From the NCBI GenBank assembly GCA_022494885.1, contig JAGVSM010003428.1, positions 19,694-83,693 on the forward strand: 64,000 bases of DNA. Reading direction: 5' to 3'. This DNA comes from Micrasema longulum. Its lineage: Eukaryota; Arthropoda; Insecta; Trichoptera; Brachycentridae. Below the pieces are notes generated by a model that worked only from the letters and a program-made list of their open reading frames with translations, ran no database searches and was not told the origin of the DNA. Position 1 is the first letter of the stretch. The number at the start of each line of letters is the position of its first letter. The position numbers and the translations under genes were made by a program. Shown here in pieces: positions 44,611 to 55,740 of this stretch.

Positions 44611-45015
44611 TTAAATCTGATCAACTTTTTCAATTAAAATATAGATAACTTAGAAAAAGTCCAGAGAAAGTTCCTACTGTAAGGTGGGTCTACCCCTTTC
44701 TAAAATATCGTACAATTTGTTTTTAGAAAATGCGCATTTATCTATGTTTTTAGCTAGACGCAACTGATGTTCTAACACTATATTGTGAATAATATTATAT
44801 ATTGTGCATGCTTGCTAAATGAAATAATCTTTAGGATTCCATATAAGACCACCAGACTTAGATGTACATTCTACACAAAGTCATTTCATACAAATTATGC
44901 TCAGTTCACTTCGTTAGTGCGATTTTATATAAACGCCAACAAATTTAACGATCTTTTTGAAGAATTTAATACTTCGCCTTCTATAAAATCAAAAATTATA
45001 TCAAATACAACATAA

Positions 45016-46124
45016 TAAGTTATCAGAAGAAACAATGCTTAAATTAGACACTTCATTGTTACTTTATTATTATATTGAAGAATTTTTTTTTTTTTTTCAT
45101 AAATATGTTTGTATTTTTAATTTAGTTATTTTTTGTATTATTCTTTCAAATATTAAATTAGTAACTTATATATAAATATAAGTAATTACATCATGAAATT
45201 ACACTTTTTGAAAAGTAAATTACGTTCTTTTTAATGACTAGTATTGTTTCTTTTTAAACATGTTTTTATTAATATAACTTCTTAACCTGTATATATACTA
45301 TATTTTCATGTTTATTAACTTTTTTATATATTTATTAAAAGAAAACAACAGCATTACAAAAAAAAATATATATATACAAACTAACCAAAATTATAGTTTT
45401 CTTTATATAACTAAATACAATGTCAAAAAAAAATCAAAAAAACATTGAAATAGCCACTCCGCATCGTTCTACACGAACAAAATAAATAAATATTACAGCA
45501 ATAATAAATAATGAAAAAAATAAAAGAAAAAGTTTTTTGTTTACTCGGTCTTAAAAATCCTTTTGCCGGCGGATCCATACGGAGTAATACGGAGCAATCA
45601 GTCCTCACATCTTTCTTATTTCAAACAAGAGAAAATAATAACAATATTAAAGTGTACAAAAAATAAAATATTATGTAAGTACAGTTAGATTAAATTATAA
45701 TTATTCTTTTTAATTGGGGTTCTAGCATTTTCTTTAAATTTGTTTAAAGTTAGGAAATATATATCTTTTTCAGCAAAAACGTGTTCTGATTATTTAAAAA
45801 TCTGGGCAAAGATGCAAACAATATGAAATAATTGTTGTTAATAATAATTATTATGTATTATACAAGCAAGTTGGTATTTCAAAAGCCATATGGGCGTTTA
45901 ATGTACAAAAAATAAATAAATGTTGATTTGTTTTATCGATCGTTGCTCTATATTTCAAGTGAAATCATTCCACGTGTGTGTGTCATCGACCGATGAACTA
46001 TAATCCCCAGATTTACACTTTTTCTATTACATATCTGCTTGAATTATCTTACAGTAAATATAACATTTCTTTTAAAATTAATTAAATCTCTTATCATTCT
46101 TATAACAATGGATTTTGCTTTACT
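45016..46124. other. Nothing recognised
   Basis: Very AT-rich with several long T and A runs; probably includes the 3' UTR of the LINE ending near 45015. Confidence 0.45.
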
Positions 46125-46180
46125 TATATTTATTTATTAATTTACACGCCCTACGGGCTTTTACATATATCAAAAATTTA
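46125..46180 (-). mobile_element. LINE-type 3' end: hairpin plus TAAATAAATA
   Basis: On the minus strand AAAAGCCCGTAGGGCGTG has a GCCC/GGGC hairpin directly before TAAATTAATAAATAAATA. The element body on its other side is unreadable. Confidence 0.5.
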
Positions 46181-46319
46181 ATTCAAGTGCAGCAGTGAAA
46201 CATATGTATGTAAATTTAGTTAAAATTAAAGGTTACATAAGAAAAACTAAAAGATACAATAATAAGTAATAATAATCAAATGTACCAACATAGGTATATG
46301 GGTACATAGAAAAATATTT

Positions 46320-46535
46320 AACAAATTTACATATGAAAACATATACACATACATACACATGCATATGCATACACACACACATATACATATATGCATGTTC
46401 ATATATATACATACACATACATGTATTTACATATACAAATGTACATATAAGTTTATACATTATTATAGAGATACATGAGAAAAAAAAAATAGTTTGACAT
46501 CTGTATGTATATTGTATGTATATTGTATGTATATT
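46320..46535. repeat. CA/TA-rich simple sequence and an 11-bp tandem repeat
   Basis: 46320-46450 is an imperfect TACACA/CATATA block. TGTATGTATAT is repeated exactly three times at 46502-46534. The minus-strand open frame at 46233-46460 is a by-product. Confidence 0.85.
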
Positions 46536-47204
46536 GTTATATTTCGCAGATTATAATATTCTGCGCCGTTTACTTAACGTTCCACATCTGTTTCGTTATT
46601 TGTGTCATTTGTCAGATTTTACATAAACAACCACAGTTGAATAATTTGTCTTTCAACTAGCTCAAATAAACTCGCAAATGGGCCTAGTTTCCAACAGTAA
46701 GCTTTGACCATTACTAATGTGCTGCGATAACCCGTAAAGGAAACTTTATTCTAAATAAACGCGCGATATCTTTTTAATGACTGAAATTGTTGGCAAGGGC
46801 TTGACAAAGGGTTATTAGAGATTTTTAATGAACAGTTTTGGCATACTTTATATCGAAAAAGTGATTTCAATTGTTTTCTTCGCCAAATGAGAAAAAAAAC
46901 TAGCAGTAAATTTTTTATGTTTTATTCAATGTAATGTATTTTTTATTGTTTTTAAGCCAAATAAATAACGTGTTTCCTTTTTTCCTTATAAATCTGATTC
47001 TAAAAAAAAAATTTTGACTAAATTATTTTATTTTTTAAGTTTGGATGAAATTTTTTGTGTGTTTGAGTGTGTCTCTGGATGGTTTAGATTCACAATTGAA
47101 CCCAGTAGGTGGAAAAATCGAATTTCAAAAAAACGTTTCCTGATTCAGCTAATAATAGGAAAGCCAACGTTTGAACAGAACAACGTCTTTCGGATCCGCA
47201 AATC
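46536..47204. other. Nothing recognised
   Basis: No gene or repeat relation found. Confidence 0.45.
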
Positions 47205-47690
47205 CAGTGGTCTCCAAACTTAATAAGGATGTGAGCTACTTTCAGAAATTGAACTTGTCTGGTGAGCTACCCAAACAAATTCCCCCTTTATAGTTTTTTA
47301 TCATCGACCCTTATCGTACCATACATCATATTTTTATATTAGTTTAAATAAATTAGAACATCAGATTAATAATAAAACATAAAATTCGTACTTTAAATAC
47401 TTGTTTATAATGAAAATAATAATTAAAAATAGGTGTGATTAAAAATTAACATAAAAATAAAAGTAAAAATAAAGAGCTAAAATAATTAGTGAAAAGAATG
47501 GCATTTACTTTACTCCACATTTTTTTTTGAATTCTCGGTGAGTACCTTGTCACTCCTATCCGAATGCTATTATCAAGATGTAAATCTGAGAGTCTGTTTC
47601 TATATTTACTCCTAACAACTTTCATAGTGGAAAACGTTGACAGCAACCTTTCAAGCATTTCGTTGAAATTAAGCACCTTTTTTATATATT
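47205..47690 (-). mobile_element. hAT transposon, 3' end with transposase C-terminal fragment
   Basis: The minus-strand frame 47676-47446 reads RLLSTFSTMKVVRSKYRNRL, then SDLHLDNSIRIGVTRYSPRI. F-S-x-M-x-x-(V/I)-(R/K)-SK-Y-R-x-RL-x-D-x-HL-x-x-x-(L/I)-RI is the C-terminal dimerisation region of hAT transposases of the kind domesticated in GTF2IRD2- or ZBED-like proteins. About 240 bases past its end lies CAGTGGTCTCCAAACTT (47205), a typical hAT terminus, with GTGAGCTACTTTCAG and GGTGAGCTACC subterminal repeats. The catalytic N-terminal part is missing; 47720-47790 may hold the opposite subterminal region. Confidence 0.72.
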
Positions 47691-48474
47691 TTCGGAGTTC
47701 AATAATATAATTGACTAGGCAAATTTAATATCCTACGCGATCCACCGAAAACGCCTCGGCAAGCTACCGAACTCTGTGTGGCGATTACTGCCTAGTCTAT
47801 ACTATGTAATTCTGTTTTTTAAGATGTATGCATGTATAATTGTTTTGACGAATATATACAAATTGTATGTTTTTTTAAGTATTCATCTTTGTTGAATTAC
47901 CTGATAAATAAAAATAAGATAGAAATATATGGATATATTTATATGTATTGGATTAAATCCTAAAATCCTAAGTGAACGAACCTTACCTGAAATGAAATTG
48001 AAATGGTTTATTTGCGAGTAGGTCAGACACTTTTCCCTGTAGAAATCTCGGAATAATTAATCTTTCGGAGACGTTTTATTAGCAGGGTTCAATAAATCTT
48101 TCTTTGTTGATACACCAAGTAATATATTGCCAAAGGTCGTTTTTTCGCAAAATGTAATAGAAACGCTTCGTCAGCGGAACACGAGAATTATAAGCAGCAT
48201 TTATTAATGCTGATGGCTGTTTTTCTTTAAAAGAAACAAAAACAAATAATATACGTATATTTATATCTTTTTTTTAATGAATGTTGTAATCTTCTCGAGT
48301 TTTTTCGTCTGTCATAAGTAAAAACATAGAGCAGTTGAAAAAGATTTTTCCACGAAATACTAAATTTATTTTGGTTTTACCAAATACAGTAATTCTTACA
48401 TTTCCAATAGCGAGCATTTCATTTTATTTAAAAAATGTTTTTTTTTAATCTTCAACTCATCATTATATGTTCAG
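47691..48474. other. Possible internal remnant of the hAT element, otherwise nothing
   Basis: GCGATCCACCGAAAACGCCTC and GCAAGCTACCGAACTCTG at 47735-47775 resemble hAT subterminal sequence. The remainder shows no motif. Confidence 0.35.
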
Positions 48475-48840
48475 TATCATTTGAAAAATTAGAAACAAGT
48501 GGAGGAATTGAAGGAATGTACATGTTTGAACATGGGCAAAATTATGAATGTTACACAGTGGTGCATATAGTGGCTACTTTAACCAGCCAGCAGCAGAGCA
48601 TAAGCCCTGTAAATGATAAAAAGTTCCTCAGGAGACAGTGTTGTAACTTTGTATGACATTGAGCAAAAGATTACATGTTTTTAAAAACAAATAGTTAAAA
48701 ACTAAAAACTTAAAAAAAGAACTCATGTTTTACATTATACTTTTTAATTATATATTTTTCATAATTTGTAAAAATAAACCTGAAATTCCTAGACTTCCAT
48801 ATTCTCTTTTTTCAAATGTTCTGCATCTTTGTTGTAATAT
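48475..48840 (+). repeat. Family A copy interrupted by about 160 bases
   Basis: Core part 48490-48612 (ATGTTACACAGTGGTGCATA, CATAAGCCCTGTAAAT) and end module 48782-48838 (CCTAGACTTCCATATTCTCT to CATCTTTGTTGTAATATG) are separated by AT-rich sequence that is absent from other copies. Confidence 0.65.
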
Positions 48841-48901
48841 GTCAATAATGTAATTTTTTAATTTAAACATTTTTTTATTTTACTAAGATTACTCGTAGAT
48901 A

Positions 48902-49095
48902 GGCGCCGTAGCGCAGTTACTTAGACGGCCAACTGTGAAACAGGCGTCGCGAGTTCGATTCCCAACAGTTGCTAGAAAAAAACTCAATAAGATTTTTTTC
49001 TCAATTGGTCTGGATTTTGTGGTGTATACTTCATTACCTCCTTCCATACCCCTTTTTTCCTACCTGCTGACAAGCTTGTAAATAGAGAACAAATG
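48902..49095 (+). mobile_element. SINE-D copy 2 (tRNA-derived SINE)
   Basis: GGCGCCGTAGCGCAGTTACT, GACGGCCAACTGTGAAAC, box B GAGTTCGATTCCCAAC, body CAATTGGTCTGGATTTTGTG and CTGCTGACAAGCTTGTAAAT. The 3' end is shorter than in the copy at 11446. Confidence 0.8.
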
Positions 49096-49105
49096 AGATG
49101 TTGCA

Positions 49106-49625
49106 AAAACAATATTTTTTCAGCGTTTGCCAATCATCTCATAAATTTAAACATTTCAATAATTATACAGGAGCTTAAATTTTACATTCACATAATAAAA
49201 AAGGACTAAAATTAAACAACATGGAGGTGTTTCACATTGAATAGGCTTTAAAAAATAATATTACCCTAATAAATGATCAAATATCTTTTCAATATCTCCC
49301 ACTTTTTGATTTAAAAAATAACCTTTCCGCCGCTCTCCTTCCCAACCCTCACCTCCGCACATTCTTTAACATATTGCTAAATATTATTAACCTTATTTTA
49401 GTGCATGTTTGGACATGGTGGTGTTTGCATCACCTTTAACTCTGAGTGTATTTTGTTTGCAAATACTATACTACGGTGACTGTAATAGCGAACGTGTATT
49501 AAAGTATTTGCATGTTAGTGTAGTGAGTGCCCTGACGAAGAGACGGGTACGTCTTGAAACCAGTAGATATAAAAAGTCAGTAAGCGGTCATATACTAATA
49601 TTTACTTATATTAATAAATATGCTT
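49106..49625 (+). mobile_element. Penelope-like element, C-terminus and 3' region
   Basis: FSAFANHLINLNIS (49118) continues after a frameshift as KGLKLNNMEVFHIE, then ALKNNITLINDQISFQYLPL. Residue by residue this follows the copy at 55240 and lies downstream of the GIY-YIG domain. Next come a pyrimidine-rich stretch, CAGTGCATGTTTG-like sequence and the hammerhead-like motif at 49532, then GTAGATATAAAAAGTCAGTA as in other copies. The nuclease core is missing, probably cut by the adjacent SINE-D. Confidence 0.75.
49532..49566 (+). ncRNA. Hammerhead ribozyme-like motif in a Penelope-like element
   Basis: CTGACGA (49532-49538, the CUGANGA core), one extra A, then a stem GAGACG/CGTCTT (49540-49545 with 49550-49555) closed by a GGTA loop, then GAAA (49556-49559), CCAGTA with a possible NUH cleavage triplet GTA at 49563-49565. 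Known Penelope-like elements carry such ribozymes with a minimal stem III. Against activity: an unpaired A after the core and no convincing stem I in the flanks. Confidence 0.5.
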
Positions 49626-52600
49626 GACCACAAAGTTAATGCTTTGCACATAAATAATAATAAATGTTATGTTTATTGTACTCGTAGATAATATGTAAAT
49701 TAAGTAACTGTAAATATAAGTTTACAATTTAAAAATATGGCTATCGCAATCACTTGTTACATGAAGGTAGAATCTTCGTACGCCGAATATTTCATGGCGA
49801 TCTAACCAGAAATCAAATCTGAAACCTCAACCATGGTGCACTACAAGATTCTTTGGTTTGGAATAGCCATCAAGTCGAAAACTCTAGTAGGGTTCTCGCT
49901 GTTTTTCACACACAGAACTGCTTTTTTTACCTGTCTGAATACGGACTTAAAAACTTCTGCCTTTTAAATGAACTTGGGAACAAATATACTGATTTTTTTT
50001 TGTAGTACGAGTATATTAAATGCATTATACGCACAACCTTAAAAATATATATGTAATAATATATTATACGTGTAAATAATGTGCGTTCGTTCGGATTTTG
50101 CCTACCAAGTCACAGGTTCTTTGAGTTTTTCAAATTGTACTGAAAATTTGATTAACATTATGTTTTACTTTATGGCACAAGTGTTTTTTACACTTTAAAA
50201 TATTACATTGAGTTAAGTAGACTCAAATCAGTGTTAAATTTTAATATGAAAATGATATTAAACAAGTTAACAGTAGTTCTTTAGCATAACTGTCTTTGAC
50301 TTATCGTTAGTATGGAACACTTGAAAATCTTTATATGGAGATGATTTGAATTCACACTGATTGCCATGTTATTATAAGAGGTACAATAATTGTAATTATT
50401 ATTACCTAGTCTATGCATACGCAGTATAGGTGAGTAATAAAGATAGTTAGTTGGTTTGAAAAAGGTGACAATAATAATGAGCATTTTGTCTGGTTTTACG
50501 TGTTGGCATGTTAATTTTTTACCTATCCTATCTATTCTATCTATCTTTAACTATCCATCGAGTTTTAATTGTGATCACCTATGTTTGGAGTAATAAGAAC
50601 CTAGAGCAAGGATTTTACAATTGCAGAGTATAGTATAAAAATGATTCATTTCAAAAAAAATATTTTTTTAAGTTTTTAAACCATTCAAATAACTTAATAA
50701 AAATAATTGAACCTGCTTAATGTAAAAATCCTTGGCTGTTTTAAATAGTATAAAATGGTTGTAGTAATAATAAATTATCGCTTATTTTCAGTACTTAGCT
50801 GACATCTACCTTTTATCTCCTGTATTCATTTTTTTTCTTCATATATCTTGGAAAGTCAAACCTTTATCAATTTGTATTTTTTTTTGCCGTGTAAGTTGGG
50901 TTCCTTCGGACGAATACAACTTGTAAGTTGATAACATTGGCCGTAAAAATCTAGAAACTTTTATGTCAAATTTTAACAAGCAAAAATGTAGCGGATTAAA
51001 ACACAGACAAATTGACATGTATCCTTTATTTTTTGTACCTTTCAACTTTGTTATGATGAAACTGTGAGAAATTTTACGTATATGTACAGCGTATTTTTCA
51101 TAGATTTATTTAATTTCAAAAACAAACCTACGACAAGTGTAAGATAGTTTCAAAAAAGAAACAAATTTGTATTTATTTATGTTTGTCGATTTGTCAACGC
51201 TAAACTAATAATCCAAACCATAAAAAATGTATTCAATGGAGGAAAATAACAAATTGAGCAATAAAAGTTTCCCGAATACTTTACGCAAAACTTATCCCGT
51301 GTTCACAAGTTTAACCCCTTTGGCGACTAAAAAGCAATTGTAATATTTCATCTCCAATCTACGAGCTATTGACCTACAGCCGAGTGTACAAAAACACAAT
51401 GGGAATAAATTGGCCTTCACACATTACGTCATTTGCGGGAAAATGAAAAAAATATCCGGACTGCTTGAAAGGAATTGTACCCGGGACAGGGTTGTGCTTT
51501 ACTGACAGGTGCCAAGTAGAGCGAAGAGGATCAGCGTTTGTAACTCCTGACCTTACCGATCGTTTGGACACCCCTGAAAATAATCTGATAGCACACTTTT
51601 CCCACGGGATTTTATAAGCAAAAGGAATAAGTTGTGAGCGGGTTATTTCCACAAACAATAAAGCTGGAATTCTCCAGAAATTTCTTTACGGCGCTGTTTT
51701 ACAAAATGCCGTTTTTACGAATTTCTCGTATGTTTTAAGATTTTAGGAACTAATTTCAACTCTCAAACTGTTTTCGTAAGCGAGGAAAGAAAATTTAATA
51801 AGGGCCAACTTTTGTGCGTTTCTTTTTTAGGCTTATATGAAATTATGGAATAATTTCATGTAATTCTCATGCTTAGATTTTAATTACGCAATATCGTACT
51901 TTATTTCATTTAGCTTTATCTTTTATTTCTAGCATTCCATTTAAATAAACTGCTTTCTAAATGAAAAATAAGAACCAAACAAAACTTCAAATAATCCGCA
52001 AGAGGTAGAAATAAAACTTTTTTTTCCGTAGCCGTTATACGTTTCTAAGTAAATTGTAGTGTACTGCCCCGTTGTTAAATAGTTTATTAATAATAATCTA
52101 AATGTTATTGATAAAATATGCGTTCACTATTTAACACGTTATAATAAATAAATAAATTATAATAAAGCCAAAAATATTATTATGTATCCTTAAAACCCTA
52201 ACTTTTCTTCATATTTTATTCCTTTTCTTTTCTGTCCCCTCTTTAATTCTCCCTCCAAGCTCCCTTACACGGTTTTACATTTCTTATCGTGTATTGTGTT
52301 AATTTATTCAAGTACATTAAAAAAACCCCGTTATAAAATGTACAGAGGTTCTTTGTTTTAAGTCCCGACTAGCTAGGAAATTTCTGTGTTTAGGTAGGAC
52401 CTTCTTTTTTACGTGTGTTTTATTTCTCGTGAAATTATGCTTAAACAGTTTTAATAAATAATAATGATATCAAAAAATGAAAAATAAATATAAATATGAA
52501 CACATACCGATAATTATAAAAATTAACGCATAAATATAAATCAGAAAATAAACCATTGCTAATAAAAAGGAAACAAACATTCAAATACTAATTATAATAA

Positions 52601-53079
52601 GAAAATTGAAACAAATAAAAATTACAAATAATAATTTAAAAAATAAAAAAAAGAACAAGGAGATATTTGAAAATTAAAACAAATACAATTTTTAGTCACA
52701 GAAATAATTTAATAGTAAGAAGTTTTTTCATTAATAAATTTTTGGCTCACTAAAAGAACAAATGTAATTTTAAAATATGTGTATTTACGTATAGAAGTAC
52801 AAGTTTTGCCCAATTTTTCAGCATCCTGTTTTAAGTTGAAAGATATTGGGTTTAGTAAAAAGTGTGTAAAATTTCATACATTTTCATAAAATTAAAAAAC
52901 TTTTTCATCAGTGTTACAAACGTGTATTTTTTTTTGAAATTTTCTATTTTGATAAATAAAATGATTTAAAATCTAATTACTGACGTTGACTTATTTATGA
53001 TATTCTGTTTTTGGTTGTTTGAATGATATTGTTCAGAGCACTAACGCCTGTGTTTATTTTAAAATTTCATATTTTATAC
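49626..53079. other. No gene; family G copy at 52338-52400
   Basis: TTAAGTCCCGACTAGCTAGG and ATTTCTGTGTTTAGGTAGGA at 52358-52397 repeat the sequence at 36950-37060 in the other orientation. 51300-51700 is GC-richer and includes a TTACGTCA word (51423), but the open frame on the minus strand at 51374-51658 matches nothing known. AGTAGACTCAAATCAGTGTT at 50216 is shared with the insertion at 44305. The rest is AT-rich. Confidence 0.4.
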
Positions 53080-53340
53080 GTTTTCTTCTTCTTCCTATTG
53101 ATCTAGGTCGTATGATCTATTTTTTATGGTGGGTTGCCCTGGGATGATGAAGTCCAGCTGATCTTCCATTTTTTCAAAGGCCTTCCTAGTAGTGTTCTGC
53201 TACTAGATTTTTTAGGCTTATTAATTTTCGCAAGCCATCTTCCATACGCTCTACGTGGTTCCTCCAAAAGCGCCTTCTGCTTCTTACCCACCTAACTATT
53301 AGTGGCGCGCGTTCCATATAGGCATCTGTACCGGCAGTGC
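53080..53340 (-). mobile_element. RTE-like LINE, 3' end with GAA tail
   Basis: Down the minus strand: RRRRFWRNHVERMEDGLRKL, then a shifted GRPLKKWKIS with SWTSSSQGNPP, ending in GAAGAAGAAG (53083-53095). W-x-x-H-V-x-R-M-x-x-x-R-L ... GRP-x-K-x-W is the closing block of RTE-like ORF2 proteins. Only the last 80 or so codons remain. Confidence 0.7.
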
Positions 53341-54129
53341 CTAGTGTTTTATACTATTTGTAAAATTTAAAAAAATCGCAAGAGATAATTGGGTTAAGTA
53401 GTGTTATGTACCGATTGATGCGCCGTCATCGGCTTGGGTTGGCAGAAGCACAAACTACAAATGCCTATTTCGTTCATATTAACAAAACGTGTATTTGCAA
53501 AAAAAACATGTATGTGTAAGTTTTTTTTCAGCTGTAATTGCACGTTTATAGACAGTGCTTATCAAACCTTGGTAGATTGTTTAAGAAAGAAAAAACGAAT
53601 ACGTTACTGACATCTAGCGTTTTTTTTTCGATTATTATTTAATAAAAGACGGTCAAAGATCAAATGTCGAATAAAAAACCTCAAATTGATTTATTTTATA
53701 CAATCAAGAATATGTTCCGCGTTTCTTTTGTCAATAACAAATAATAAAGGAATATTTTAAGAACTTATTGATTTGCTAGCTAAATATGACGGTATTCTGG
53801 AAAATCACTTGCAAATATCTAGTAGTTCATTTACGGGAATGTCAAATAGGGTCCAAAATGTTTTTACTTCAAGTGGGACAACCGAAATAAAAAAAATATC
53901 AAAAAAAAACTTTAAAAATGGATTTCGTAGCAAAATATTATTTAAATTATAATAAAAACTAGTAATATATTATATCAATTAAAAATCTATTTGGATATTT
54001 GATGTGGCTTGGGTAATTTTTATATTAACTACAAGTCAATAAGATGATTCAAACTAATGGGACTAGTAAAGTAAACTGTTTGGGAAGATTGATTACTTAT
54101 ATTAAATAAAACATACTTTTTTTTCTACT
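53341..54129. other. Nothing recognised
   Basis: AT-rich. No motif found. Confidence 0.45.
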
Positions 54130-54605
54130 GTCTGTTTACTTAAAAACTCTGTGCACGCGACTGCTCACTGTGTGTTTGACACCACAGACAGACCTTATAG
54201 TCTCATTTCTGATCCAATCTCTAAGAGATCTGCCTACGTAGGGTTCTCATTTCCACTACTCTGAGAATGCTTTTTGTCCTGTTGGTATCGGCTCTCTCAC
54301 TTCCATCCTGTAGGTCACAATAGGTCGGTTGCATATGATACATATCATAACCTTACTTTCGGTTAGCATGTGTTTGTTTCTCCATGCAGTATCCCTCCTG
54401 TTAGCAACCAGCCACAGACGTGGCTTTATTAGTCTGTGCTCGTACTTTAGTATAAAGGCTCGTACTGTTGCTGGAGATCTCTACACCAAGGTAAGTGAAC
54501 CGCATGACTCGCTCAATAGATACATTATTGATGATCAGTTTGCATCTGAGTAGGTCTTTTGATATGGTTAAGCACTTTTTTTTAGTGACAGAAATTATCA
54601 TACTG
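54130..54605 (-). mobile_element. RTE-like LINE ORF2, thumb to C-terminal remnant
   Basis: The minus-strand frame 54601-54401 reads VTKKKCLTISKDLLRCKLII, then ERVMRFTYLGVEISSNSTSL and VRAQTNKATSVAGC. Thereafter shifted frames give NRTKSILRVVEMRTLRRQIS and RNETIRSVCGV. The K-T-x-x-x-x-I ... V-M-x-F-x-YLG-(V/I)-x-I-S-S ... Q-x-N-K-A-x ... EMR-x-LR-x-I order matches the LINE at 32225 (YLGIVISSNSDL). Frameshifted and truncated at both ends. Confidence 0.75.
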
Positions 54606-54965
54606 TATTATCGTCATATATTATAGAAACAACACATTTCTTGGTTTGTGTTTTGCAGATATATTTGCACATAATTTACTCACATATAATAAATTACTTA
54701 AGCATATTTATATAAAGTACATCGAAAAGTTTCTAGGCTTAGTGGCTAACAAAAGTTATACTATATTGCAATGAAAGATTTACAGCAATGAAAGATTTCA
54801 AATTTATATAAAACTTGTTTATTCAAATTAAATGGAAATTAATACTAATTAAAATGCGATTATTGTCCTTTAGTTTACGTTGGAAGAACATCAAGAAATT
54901 TTGATATTCGTGTTAAAGAACATATGAAGTGTCTTCACAATAATAGTTTTTCTGAATTTGCAAAT

Positions 54966-55239
54966 AATAATAAAAATAATAATAATAATAATCAAAGTTT
55001 ATTAACAAAAATAACAATAACTTTATCTACTACATAAACACTTAGGTAATAGATTTCTCTGGATCATGTCTAGTCTGCCTAACTAGGTTCAACCTGTTTT
55101 AAGGCAGACATTTTTATTCAAAAATAAACAATAACATTACTACCTACTTGTTTATTTACTTTACAATATATATATATATATATATTGTAAGGTAAATATA
55201 TATATAAATAGATATATATATATATTTATATATATATAT
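54966..55239 (-). mobile_element. Retroposed insertion inside the Penelope-like element
   Basis: The insert separates SEFAN from HLINLN, which are contiguous in the copy at 49106. On the minus strand it contains AGGCAGACTAGACATGATCC and ends AATAAACTTTG followed by ATT trinucleotide repeats, as LINE- or SINE-type 3' ends do. Its other side is a TA-rich microsatellite (55167-55239). Confidence 0.6.
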
Positions 55240-55655
55240 CACCTCATCAATTTAAATCATGACTTTAATAAAAATACTGGAGTTAAAATCTTACATACAA
55301 ATAATAAAGGGTTAAAAGTAAATAATATGAAAATATTTCACATTAGGAAAGCTTTAAAAAATAATGTTTCTTTGATCAATAATCAAACAAACTTCCAATA
55401 TAGTCCTTTATACGATGTTCCACTGTAATGGTTCCCCTATAAAACCTATTATGCTTATCCTCTCCCTCCATCCCTCCATCCCTTCTACTTTTTCAAGAGA
55501 ATATTTTCATAATTTAATCAGTGCATGTTTGTCCTAATCAGCGCATGTGCTTATTAAAATGCATGTCGTGTTGGTTTTATATTTTTGTGCAACAACTATG
55601 GTGAAGGTGTATAGTGGGTTTGCATGTTGGTTTGCATGTTGGTTTAAAAGGTATC

Positions 55656-55690
55656 CTGACAAAGAGACGGGTACGTCTCGAAACCGGTAG
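55656..55690 (+). ncRNA. Hammerhead ribozyme-like motif, mutated core
   Basis: CTGACAA (55656-55662; the G of CUGANGA is A), one extra A, perfect 6-bp stem GAGACG/CGTCTC (55664-55669 with 55674-55679) with GGTA loop, GAAA (55680-55683) and CCGGTA. The same architecture as 49532. The core change would be expected to abolish cleavage. Confidence 0.5.
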
Positions 55691-55740
55691 ACATAGAAAA
55701 GTCGGTAAGTGGTTATTTACAAATATTTAATAACATTTAG

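Larger units (their letters stand above)
43020..45015 (+). mobile_element. Jockey-like LINE ORF2 remnant split by two insertions
   Basis: Blocks in order on one strand: SISILSALPKLFESIV (about 43060), QHGF-stop-SGKSTETN (43150), then after an insertion INTDFRKAFYTV (43620), IPQGSFFGPLLFNVFING (43800; motif B), YLFFAGG where YADD is expected (43880), SIKDLGGIFDRKLSF (44105), a shifted EYCTANW (44250), and after a second insertion IDNLEKVQRKFLL (44645) and FRIPYKTTRLRC with TNYAQFTSLVRFYINANKFN (44835-44945). The catalytic Asp pair is lost and stops occur throughout. Both insertions (43246-43618 and 44305-44610) can be lifted out with one copy of their duplication and the neighbouring blocks rejoin. 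Confidence 0.85.
54855..55740 (+). mobile_element. Penelope-like element, GIY-YIG to 3' end, interrupted
   Basis: CPLVYVGRTSRNFDIRVKEH continues MKCLHNNSFSEFAN (54870-54965), the second half of a GIY-YIG domain with its Y-V-G, Arg and E-H. After a 274-base insertion the frame resumes HLINLNHDFNKNTGVKILHT, then KGLKVNNMKIFHIRKALKNN to a stop at 55425. A pyrimidine-rich 3' UTR, a TTTGCATGTTGG tandem (55608-55640) and a hammerhead-like motif follow. The terminal AATAACATTTAGTAAAA is shared with 38825-38892. Reverse transcriptase part missing. Confidence 0.78.

Noticed and set aside
46233..46460. 75-codon Met/Tyr/Cys-rich minus-strand frame
   Set aside because: It is a translation of the CA/TA-rich simple sequence.
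51374..51658. 94-codon minus-strand frame in a GC-richer patch, possible host exon
   Set aside because: No splice-site pair, domain or second exon could be recognised. Without a protein match it cannot be supported.
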